6,346 nt of DNA from Coriobacteriales bacterium (GTDB lineage Bacteria > Actinomycetota > Coriobacteriia > Coriobacteriales > CADBOM01), in contig JAFWGD010000244.1 of assembly GCA_017515355.1 (NCBI GenBank), positions 1 to 6,346 on the forward strand, read 5' to 3'. The notes under the pieces were generated by a model. It made no database searches. It had not been told where the DNA came from and saw only the letters and a program-made list of their open reading frames with translations. Position numbers and translations under genes: made by a program. Of the stretch, positions 1 to 5,678 are shown one piece after another (position 1 is the first letter of the stretch; every line of letters starts with the position of its first letter).

Positions 1-1164
1 CAGGGCGCACAGCCTCAGAGCGCTTGGGTTCCGCTGGGCTCCAGCGGCTCTCAGGGCTTCGTTGCCGACGCCAATGCGTCCAACGCGATTCCCGCCGTCA
101 ACTCGGGCAGCTTCCCTGCGCAGCAGGCTCAGCCGCAGATCTCGCAGGTCCAGTTCCAGCAGCCTCAGCAGATCCCGCAGGTGCAGCAGCAGTTCCAGCA
201 GCCGCAGTTCCAACCGCAGGAGCAGGCTCCGCAGATCCAGCAGCAGTTCCAGCAGCCGCAGGTGCAGCAGCCCCAGCCGGTCTATCAGATCGATCCGCAG
301 AGCCAGCCGATGACCATCTCGCAGTTCCAGGTGGTGCCTCCGGTCCAGCAGGCGCAGCCCGAGCCTATCGAGGTGTCCCAACCCGATCAGGTCGCTGTGG
401 CTCAGCCTATCCACCAGCAGCCCATCGCCGAAGAGCCCAGGCCAAATGTCCATGCGTCGGGCGTGGCACCGGCGATCATCTTCGACCACGTCACCAAGAT
501 CTATGACGCGCAGCCCGACAAGCCCGCTCTCAACGACGTGTCGCTGCAGGTCTATCCAGGCGAGTTCGTCTTCCTCGTAGGCCATTCCGGCTCCGGCAAG
601 TCAACCTTCATCAGGCTGATCAACCGCGAGCTCGAGGTCACCTCCGGAACCCTCTGGGTCGCAGGCGAGAACCTCTCCGCCATGCGCAACTGGAGAATCC
701 CATACCTGCGCAGGAACATCGGATGCGTCTTCCAGGACTTCAAGCTCCTGCCGAAGAAGACCGCATTCGAGAACGTCGCCTTCGCACTCGAAGTCATCGG
801 CAAGTCCAAGCGCGTCATCAAGACCCAGGTACCCGAGGTCCTGCGCCTCGTCGGCCTGGAGGATGCCATGGACAAGATGCCCGACCAGCTCTCCGGCGGC
901 GAGCAGCAGCGCGTCTCGATCGCCCGCGCGATCGTCAACAGGCCCCCGCTGCTCATCTGCGACGAGCCCACGGGCAACCTCGACCCGCAGACTTCGCTGG
1001 GCATCATGCGCCTTCTCGACAGGATCAACAGGACGGGTACCATCGTGCTCGTGGCAACCCACGACAAGGAGATGGTGAACAGCCTGCGCAGGCGCGTGGT
1101 CACGCTTGAGAACGGCGTGCTCGTTCGCGATCAGGATAAGGGGGTGTATGGTCTCGATGCGTAA
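1..1164 (+). CDS. ftsE: Cell-division ABC ATPase FtsE with a long Gln/Pro-rich N-terminal extension (5' end missing)
   Basis: FtsE is the cytoplasmic ATPase of the FtsEX complex, which couples ATP hydrolysis to activation of peptidoglycan hydrolases at the membrane. The frame is open from base 1 to the TAA at 1162-1164, giving 387 visible codons; the start is upstream. Every ABC motif is intact: Walker A GHSGSGKST (580-606), Q-loop VFQDFKLLP with Gln at 733, signature LSGGEQQR (889-912), Walker B LLICDEPT (949-972), D-loop NLDP, and the H-loop His at 1060. The sequence around VFQDFKLLPKKTAFENVAF is characteristic of FtsE rather than LolD or MacB. The ATPase core begins near 475 and is about 230 residues, the normal full FtsE length. 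The preceding 157 visible residues contain 47 Gln, no Lys and one Arg, which is atypical of the family. A GTG at 463 could give a normal-length protein but has no clear ribosome-binding site. FtsX follows directly. Identity of the core is near certain; the function of the extension is unknown. Confidence 0.95.
   Translation, partial: QGAQPQSAWVPLGSSGSQGFVADANASNAIPAVNSGSFPAQQAQPQISQVQFQQPQQIPQVQQQFQQPQFQPQEQAPQIQQQFQQPQVQQPQPVYQIDPQSQPMTISQFQVVPPVQQAQPEPIEVSQPDQVAVAQPIHQQPIAEEPRPNVHASGVAPAIIFDHVTKIYDAQPDKPALNDVSLQVYPGEFVFLVGHSGSGKSTFIRLINRELEVTSGTLWVAGENLSAMRNWRIPYLRRNIGCVFQDFKLLPKKTAFENVAFALEVIGKSKRVIKTQVPEVLRLVGLEDAMDKMPDQLSGGEQQRVSIARAIVNRPPLLICDEPTGNLDPQTSLGIMRLLDRINRTGTIVLVATHDKEMVNSLRRRVVTLENGVLVRDQDKGVYGLDA
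121..300 (+). repeat. Gln-codon-rich low-complexity coding tract within ftsE
   Basis: Of the 60 codons here, 32 encode glutamine: 31 CAG and one CAA (at 211). The rest are mainly Pro, Val, Ile and Phe. The peptide unit QFQQPQ occurs three times, at 151-168, 190-207 and 244-261. The best-conserved direct repeat pairs 178-207 with 232-261, a 54-base offset with 28 of 30 bases identical. The reading frame with CAG read as Gln is the one that runs without a stop into the FtsE core. The other two frames read the same bases as Ala-rich and Ser/Arg-rich peptides and are shadows. The tract probably grew by slippage or short duplications, an inference from its repetitive structure. Confidence 0.85.
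1137..1146 (+). promoter_or_regulatory. Strong Shine-Dalgarno site for ftsX, inside ftsE
   Basis: TAAGGGGGTG differs from the ideal anti-SD complement TAAGGAGGTG by one base, and that G can still wobble-pair with U. It lies in the last codons of ftsE. Its purine core (1140-1144) ends 3 bases before the ATG at 1148 and 12 bases before the ATG at 1157. It therefore supports translation starting here but does not decide between the two starts. Confidence 0.6.
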
Positions 1165-2071
1165 TCTCGGTTATTTCATCAAGGAGGCGTTCGTCAATTT
1201 CCGCAGGAACCTCTCCACGGGCATGGGCGCCATCATCACCATCTTCCTCTCGCTGCTGATCATCGGCGTCTTCGCGATGATGAACATCATGATCAACGCG
1301 ATCGCGGAGTCGGTCGAGGAGAAGGTCAACATCACCGCATACATCGCCGACGACGCGAGCGATGCGGACGTCAAGGCCACCATCGGCTACGTCGAGGGCC
1401 TCGAGTACGTCGAGTCCGTCAGCTTCACCACGAAGGATCAGGCTCTCGAGAACTTCAAGAACTCGATGGAGTCCAACATGGACATCGTCGAACAGCTCGA
1501 TGGCGAGAACCCGCTGCCCGCTTCGATCGACATCAACCTCTCAGATCCGCAACAGGTCGAGACCGTTGCCAACCAGCTGATCGCCTACGACACGTTCAAG
1601 ACGATCTGCGACAACCCGGACGATCCCAGCGAGTCGGTCAAATACGGGCAGGAGAGCGTCGAAAGGCTCTTCAGCGTCACCAACATCATCAGGTACGTCG
1701 GCTTGGGCATGGTCCTGCTGCTCATCCTGGTAACGCTCTTCTTCATCAACAACACGATCCGTCTCGCCATCCTCGCGAGGCAGCGCGAGATCTCGATCAT
1801 GAGGCTCGTTGGAGCAACCAAGGGCTTCATCCGCGGGCCGTTCGTCACGGAGAGCATCATCCAGGCGATCATCGGAACGATCCTGGCTGTCGGATGCCTG
1901 GCGCTGATCGACATCTTCCTGATGCCGTTCCTCGTCGGGTTCATCTCCTGGCTGCCCGTAGAGATCACCTGGTTCCAGTTCCTGATCGTCTCGCTCGGCC
2001 TGCTCGTAATCGGCCTGATCATCGGGCTCTTCGGCTCGGCTCTGGCGATGCGCAAGCACCTGAAGGTTTAA
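1157..2071 (+). CDS. ftsX: Cell-division ABC permease FtsX
   Basis: FtsX is the membrane partner of FtsE; its large outer loop transmits ATPase state to a peptidoglycan hydrolase or its activator. From the ATG at 1157 the protein is 304 residues, the usual family size. A short basic cytoplasmic start (ending in FVNFRRN) precedes membrane segment 1 at about residues 22-46. An extracytoplasmic domain follows at about 48-176. Segment 2 is at about 178-200, then a cytoplasmic coupling stretch with RQREISIMRLVGATKGFIRGPF (208-229), segment 3 at about 233-258 and segment 4 at about 273-297, ending in a basic tail. This topology and the REISIMRLVGAT motif are typical of FtsX. The ATG at 1148 is an equally possible start, adding MVS; I prefer 1157 because FtsX proteins usually begin just before the LGYFIKEAF-like stretch. 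Either start overlaps the end of ftsE (8 or 17 bases), which suggests translational coupling. No frame problem is seen. Confidence 0.95.
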   Translation: MRNLGYFIKEAFVNFRRNLSTGMGAIITIFLSLLIIGVFAMMNIMINAIAESVEEKVNITAYIADDASDADVKATIGYVEGLEYVESVSFTTKDQALENFKNSMESNMDIVEQLDGENPLPASIDINLSDPQQVETVANQLIAYDTFKTICDNPDDPSESVKYGQESVERLFSVTNIIRYVGLGMVLLLILVTLFFINNTIRLAILARQREISIMRLVGATKGFIRGPFVTESIIQAIIGTILAVGCLALIDIFLMPFLVGFISWLPVEITWFQFLIVSLGLLVIGLIIGLFGSALAMRKHLKV

Positions 2072-2074
2072 CGG

Positions 2075-3580
2075 ATGGTCGGCGAATTCGACAAAAACCT
2101 GAATCCTGCAGAGGCGCCCCTGGAAACGGAGGCGCCTTTGACGATTGCCGAGGGGGCCGAGGCTGAGGCTACGGTTGAGGAGCTGTCCGCAGAGGTCACC
2201 GCGGAGGTTCCAGCACCTGCCGATGCCCCTGCAAGCCCTTCAGATGCCCCTGAAAGCGCCTTTGTCTCCTACTACGAATCCATAGAGACAGAAGATGAAT
2301 CCGAGCCTTACAGGGCGTCTAGGCGCCCCGCGTGGCTCAGGGCGCTCGTCGCCATCGTCGTTGCCGCATTCATATTCACCTGCGGCTGGTATGTTGGCAG
2401 CAAGGGCTTCGTTTCGGGCTCGTCCGTCGGAGACTCCGGGGGAGTGCATACCGTCGTCAATCGCCTCGACGAGGCCGCTACTCTCCTCGACGAGGGCTCG
2501 ATCATGGACTTCGACGTCGACAAGGCGACAGACGACGCGCTCGAGGCGCTCTTCGGGGCGCTCGATGACGAGCATGCCGAGTACATGAACGCCAAGGAAT
2601 TCGACCAGTACCTCAAGATGATGGGCGGCTCGTTCAAGGGCGTCGGCGTCCTCTTGGAGCAGGTCGACGAGTTCGTCGTGATCGACGAGGCCTATCCGGG
2701 CTCTTCGGCCGAAGAGGCTGGCGCGCAGTTCGGCGACGTGATCCTCAAGGTCGACGGCGAGGATGGCAGTTCGTGCGAGAACGGCCATTGGACTTCCGAG
2801 GAGGTTGCCGCGGCTATCCAGAACCGCGACGAGGGCGATACCGTCGAGATCGTCGTGCTGCGCCCGACAGAAGCCTCGCTCGATGCCTTCGTCGAAGCGG
2901 CAAATGCCGGCGAGGATCTGCCGAAGCTCGAGGGCACCGAGGTCACGATGACGATGACCTTCGGAGAGGTCGACCTTCCGACGGGCAACTACGACATGAT
3001 CGGCGACATCGGATACATCGCGCTCGTCGAATTCAACGATGCGTCGGGCGAGTTCGTCGAGGATGCGGTGAAGGACCTTCAGAGCCGCGGTGCCAAGGCG
3101 ATCATCCTAGACTTGCGCGACAACCTCGGCGGCTTCGTCGACCAGGCTGTCAAGATCGTCTCGCTCTTCGTCGAGGATGGCGATGTCGTCCAGCTCAAGG
3201 GCAAGACCAAGAAGAACTCCATCACCTACACGACAAGCGGCAAGCCCATATGCGACCTGCCGATGGTCGTCCTGATCAACGGCTACAGCGCATCGGCCTC
3301 CGAGATCGCGGCGGGCGCGCTGCGCGACAACGGCCGCGCCACGATCGTGGGAACGCAAAGCTACGGCAAGGGAACCGTGCAGGAGATCACCGGGCTATCG
3401 TTCGGAGGCGCCATAAAGTACACGATCGCCCACTATCTCACTCCCAACGGCACGGCGATCGATGGAGTTGGAATCGAACCTGACGTGATTGTCGAGGCTG
3501 GCAAGAACGACGAGATCGGCACGGCTGGCAAGGACGCTCAGCTCGACGAGGCGCTCAGGATCCTGAACGAGCAGATCTAG
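2075..3580 (+). CDS. Membrane-anchored carboxyl-terminal processing peptidase (S41 family, PDZ domain)
   Basis: This is a CtpA/CtpB-type serine protease that trims or degrades exported proteins from their C-termini, using a Ser-Lys dyad. The product is 501 residues. Residues 1-85 form a cytoplasmic tail rich in Glu, Ala and Pro (21 acidic and 2 basic residues in the first 80). One membrane helix follows at about 87-107, placing the rest outside the membrane. Residues about 124-182 resemble the usual N-terminal helical region. The PDZ domain spans about 185-263, and the protease core about 308-480. The nucleophile is Ser407 in GYSASASEIAAGAL and the general base is Lys432 in SYGKGTVQE, with the 25-residue spacing seen in E. 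coli Prc. The ATG at 2075 has AAGG at 2063-2066, 8 bases upstream, and lies 3 bases after the ftsX stop. A ctp-type gene next to ftsEX is also known in Bacillus subtilis (ctpB). An envelope-maturation or hydrolase-turnover role is inferred; the substrate is unknown. Confidence 0.93.
   Translation: MVGEFDKNLNPAEAPLETEAPLTIAEGAEAEATVEELSAEVTAEVPAPADAPASPSDAPESAFVSYYESIETEDESEPYRASRRPAWLRALVAIVVAAFIFTCGWYVGSKGFVSGSSVGDSGGVHTVVNRLDEAATLLDEGSIMDFDVDKATDDALEALFGALDDEHAEYMNAKEFDQYLKMMGGSFKGVGVLLEQVDEFVVIDEAYPGSSAEEAGAQFGDVILKVDGEDGSSCENGHWTSEEVAAAIQNRDEGDTVEIVVLRPTEASLDAFVEAANAGEDLPKLEGTEVTMTMTFGEVDLPTGNYDMIGDIGYIALVEFNDASGEFVEDAVKDLQSRGAKAIILDLRDNLGGFVDQAVKIVSLFVEDGDVVQLKGKTKKNSITYTTSGKPICDLPMVVLINGYSASASEIAAGALRDNGRATIVGTQSYGKGTVQEITGLSFGGAIKYTIAHYLTPNGTAIDGVGIEPDVIVEAGKNDEIGTAGKDAQLDEALRILNEQI
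2111..2137 (+). repeat. Short inverted repeat near the start of the S41 peptidase gene
   Basis: AGGCGCC (2112-2118) and GGCGCCT (2131-2137) can form a 7-base-pair GC-rich stem with a 12-base loop, about 12 codons after the peptidase start. Because GGCGCC is itself palindromic, the same bases also read as a direct repeat encoding the peptide pairs EAPL and EAPL. Only three T bases follow (2137-2139), so it does not look like an intrinsic terminator. It could slow ribosomes or modulate expression, or be a by-product of a repetitive acidic tail. Confidence 0.3.
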
Positions 3581-3595
3581 CGGAAGGGAAGCGCG

Positions 3596-5614
3596 ATGGC
3601 ACGCTCCAACAAGCGCGCAAGGCGCAAGCGCATGCCGACTTCGGCTATGCCGGTCGGCAGGATCTCCATCGCTTCAGGAGGATATGGCTTCGTCGAGAGC
3701 CCCGAGGGGCGCTTCTTCGTGCAGGCGCGGCACATCAACGGCGCCATGGACGGCGACCTGGTGCGTCTGCGTCCGAGATCGAGCGACTGGCGCCGTCGCT
3801 CCGAGAGCGCTGCTCGCAACAAGCAGGGCCGCGCTCCGATGGCAGTTGTCGACAGCGTGCTCGAGAGGTCGCACACCACGCTCGTGGGAATGTGCGTCCC
3901 GGTCGACGGGAAGCTCTTCATCATGCCGCAGGATTCGCGGCTCGATTACCTGATATCGATTGTCGGCGACGTTCCCGAAGGCCTGAGCGATGGCGACATC
4001 GTCCTAGCTCAGATGCAGACCTACCCGAGCAGGCACGAGATCGCCCGCGCCACGATAGCGCAGGTGCTGGGCCGGCAGGATGACGAGGGGATCGTCGAGG
4101 AGATGATCGCGGCCAGATATGGGATCGCGACGCTGACCGATCCCGAGCTCGCCGAGCTCGCGGGCAGGATCTGCCTCGACATCGAGGGCGCGCTGGCCGA
4201 GCCCGACCGCCGCGACATCCGCGAGCGCTTCATCCTCACGATCGACCCCGCCGACGCCAAGGACTTCGACGATGCGCTCTCGCTCGAGTATGAGGGTGGG
4301 CTCGTCAAGCTCGGCGTCCACATCGCGGATGTCTCGGAGTACGTCGCATTCGGATCGCAGATAGACATCGACGCCCGCAGGCGCGCAACCTCCACCTACT
4401 TCCCAGGCAAGGTGTTCCCGATGCTCCCGCCGGCGCTCAGCGACAGCATCTGCTCGCTGATGCCCGAGCGCGACAGGCTCGCATTCACGGTCGATATCTT
4501 TCTGCGCTCAGATTGCACGGTCGAGCGCTTCGAGGCCTACCCCAGCGTCATCCGTTCGAGCCTGCGGCTGGACTACGACGGCGTTCAAGAGATGTTCGAC
4601 GGCATGCGCGAGTATCCGAGCGAACAGGCGCGCGCAACGCTCGATGGGCTCAACAAGCTCGCGGGCATGCTGCATCGGATGCGCATCAAGAGGGGGGCGC
4701 TCGACTTCCTGAGCAGCGAGCTCAAGGTCGAGCTGGATGCGGCTGGCAAGGCGATTGGCGTGGCAAAGCGCGCCAAGACCGAAGCGACAGGCTTGGTGGA
4801 GGAGGCAATGATCCTCTGCAACGAGGTCGTAGCGAAGCTCATGCTCGAGGCCGAGCGTCCGATGGTCTATCGCATACACGAGGAACCGCTACCGCAGGCG
4901 CTGGACGAGGCGCTCGACATGCTCGAGCTGTTGGGCTACGCGGATGAGCGCGACATCGTGAGGAGCTCCGACATCCAGCGCATCCTCGACGACTGCAAGG
5001 GCAAGCCGCATGAGGAGCTTGTAAACATGGTGCTGTTGCGCTCGATGACGCAGGCGGTCTACAAGGAGCGCTTCACCACGCACTACGGCCTCGCTTCCAA
5101 GGGCTACTGCCATTTCACTTCTCCGATCAGGCGCTATCCCGATCTCATGGTGCACAGGCTGCTGCGCGAATTCCTCTTCGAGCAGGCGAAGGCTCGCGGC
5201 GAGATAGCCGCCGACGCGCAGCGCCCCGATGCAATCGTCGGGCTGGATGCCATGGTGGCTTCGCTGCCATACCTCTGCGAGCACTGCTCGATCATGGAGC
5301 GCAAGGCCGAGAAGGCCTCGTACGACGCGCTCGATGCCAAGGTCTGCGAATACATGGAGCAGTTCGTAGGCGAGCGATTCGCAGCGACTATCATCGACGT
5401 GCGCTCGTTCGGGTTCTTCGTGCGCCTCGACAACGGCATGGAGGGCTTCGTTCCAGTACGCAATCTCGACGGCTGGTTCGAGTACGACGAGGGTTCGCGT
5501 GTGCTGCGAAACGAAGACGATGCGAAGGACAGATACCGTTTGGGACAGCGTCTGGATGTGAAGCTGACGGTCGCCGATAAACGCAGCGGCCAACTCGATT
5601 TCGCCATCGCCTAA
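3596..5614 (+). CDS. rnr: Ribonuclease R, compact form (RNase II/RNB family 3'-5' exoribonuclease)
   Basis: RNase R degrades structured RNA processively from the 3' end, releasing nucleoside monophosphates, and works in rRNA, mRNA and trans-translation quality control. The 672-residue product has two cold-shock-type RNA-binding domains (about 18-60 and 85-143), the RNB catalytic domain (about 210-530) and a C-terminal S1 domain (about 591-672). The metal-binding motif DPADAKDFDD (217-226) keeps the expected aspartates D217, D223, D225 and D226. HIADVSEYV, TSTYFPGKVFPMLP and TSPIRRYPDLMVHRLL are also classic RNB stretches. It is shorter than E. coli RNase R (about 813 residues): it has no N-terminal helix-turn-helix region and stops at the end of the S1 domain without a Lys-rich tail. 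The first 12 residues include 7 basic ones. The ATG at 3596 has a purine-rich SD (3582-3589) 6 bases upstream and lies 15 bases after the peptidase stop, so it is probably cotranscribed. RNase II is the alternative name; context and domain order favour RNase R. Confidence 0.93.
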   Translation: MARSNKRARRKRMPTSAMPVGRISIASGGYGFVESPEGRFFVQARHINGAMDGDLVRLRPRSSDWRRRSESAARNKQGRAPMAVVDSVLERSHTTLVGMCVPVDGKLFIMPQDSRLDYLISIVGDVPEGLSDGDIVLAQMQTYPSRHEIARATIAQVLGRQDDEGIVEEMIAARYGIATLTDPELAELAGRICLDIEGALAEPDRRDIRERFILTIDPADAKDFDDALSLEYEGGLVKLGVHIADVSEYVAFGSQIDIDARRRATSTYFPGKVFPMLPPALSDSICSLMPERDRLAFTVDIFLRSDCTVERFEAYPSVIRSSLRLDYDGVQEMFDGMREYPSEQARATLDGLNKLAGMLHRMRIKRGALDFLSSELKVELDAAGKAIGVAKRAKTEATGLVEEAMILCNEVVAKLMLEAERPMVYRIHEEPLPQALDEALDMLELLGYADERDIVRSSDIQRILDDCKGKPHEELVNMVLLRSMTQAVYKERFTTHYGLASKGYCHFTSPIRRYPDLMVHRLLREFLFEQAKARGEIAADAQRPDAIVGLDAMVASLPYLCEHCSIMERKAEKASYDALDAKVCEYMEQFVGERFAATIIDVRSFGFFVRLDNGMEGFVPVRNLDGWFEYDEGSRVLRNEDDAKDRYRLGQRLDVKLTVADKRSGQLDFAIA

Positions 5615-5643
5615 TTGCCACATTGCGCGCATTATGGAATAAA
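5615..5643 (+). promoter_or_regulatory. Candidate sigma-70-type promoter for the MFS transporter gene
   Basis: A -35-like TTGCCA (5615-5620, 5 of 6 to TTGACA) is followed, after 17 bases, by AATAAA (5638-5643, 4 of 6 to TATAAT). A TG dinucleotide at 5635-5636 sits one base before the -10, as in extended -10 promoters. Transcription would begin near 5650, leaving a leader of about 29 bases before the ATG at 5679. The element starts immediately after the rnr stop codon in the only noncoding gap of the window. The match is by eye, and the consensus used is that of well-studied bacteria. Confidence 0.4.
5618..5637. promoter_or_regulatory. Operator-like dyad in the promoter spacer
   Basis: A 20-base region has two-fold symmetry around 5627/5628: the left half CCACATTGCG and the right half CGCATTATGG match at 8 of 10 positions, with a perfect 8-base palindrome TGCGCGCA (5624-5631) at the centre. 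It begins inside the proposed -35 and runs up to the base before the proposed -10, where a bound repressor would block RNA polymerase. Many efflux-type MFS genes are controlled by TetR-, MarR- or PadR-type repressors, but no regulator gene is visible here. The alternation of G and C in a GC-rich genome could produce the core by chance. Confidence 0.35.
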
Positions 5644-5658
5644 CAGGCAATCCATTCA

Positions 5659-5666
5659 AAAAGGTG
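5659..5666 (+). promoter_or_regulatory. Probable ribosome-binding site for the MFS gene
   Basis: AAAAGGTG (5659-5666) is the only purine-rich SD-like stretch before the MFS reading frame. It ends 12 bases before the ATG at 5679, a somewhat long spacing. The in-frame GTG at 5664 overlaps this site and has no SD of its own, which favours the ATG as the start. Confidence 0.4.
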
Positions 5667-5678
5667 CATACGTATCCG

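Larger units (their letters stand above)
5614..5651. repeat. Inverted repeat flanking the rnr-MFS gap
   Basis: ATTGCC (5614-5619) and GGCAAT (5646-5651) are exact reverse complements separated by 26 bases. The loop is long and no T tract follows, so this is a poor intrinsic terminator. It encloses the candidate promoter and may be coincidental. Confidence 0.2.

Noticed and set aside
121..300. Repeats here as a possible CRISPR array or noncoding satellite
   Set aside because: Units are short, unevenly spaced and in phase with codons, with no unique spacers. They encode QFQQPQ-type peptides within ftsE.
24..506. Open frames reading the Q-rich region as Ala/Pro-rich (24-506) or Ser/Arg-rich (62-313) proteins
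   Set aside because: They are the other two frames of CAG-rich sequence. Only the Gln frame continues without a stop into the FtsE core.
1106..1156. Upstream starts that would lengthen FtsX to 321 residues
   Set aside because: The added residues are out-of-frame ftsE coding sequence, and the strong SD and family start point to 1148 or 1157.
5614..5660. Intrinsic terminator after rnr
   Set aside because: The ATTGCC/GGCAAT stem is only 6 base pairs with a 26-base loop and no following T tract. The A-rich run at 5658-5662 is on the wrong strand for a U tail of rnr.
5664..5678. GTG at 5664 as the MFS start
   Set aside because: It overlaps the only SD-like stretch and has none of its own; the ATG at 5679 is better supported.
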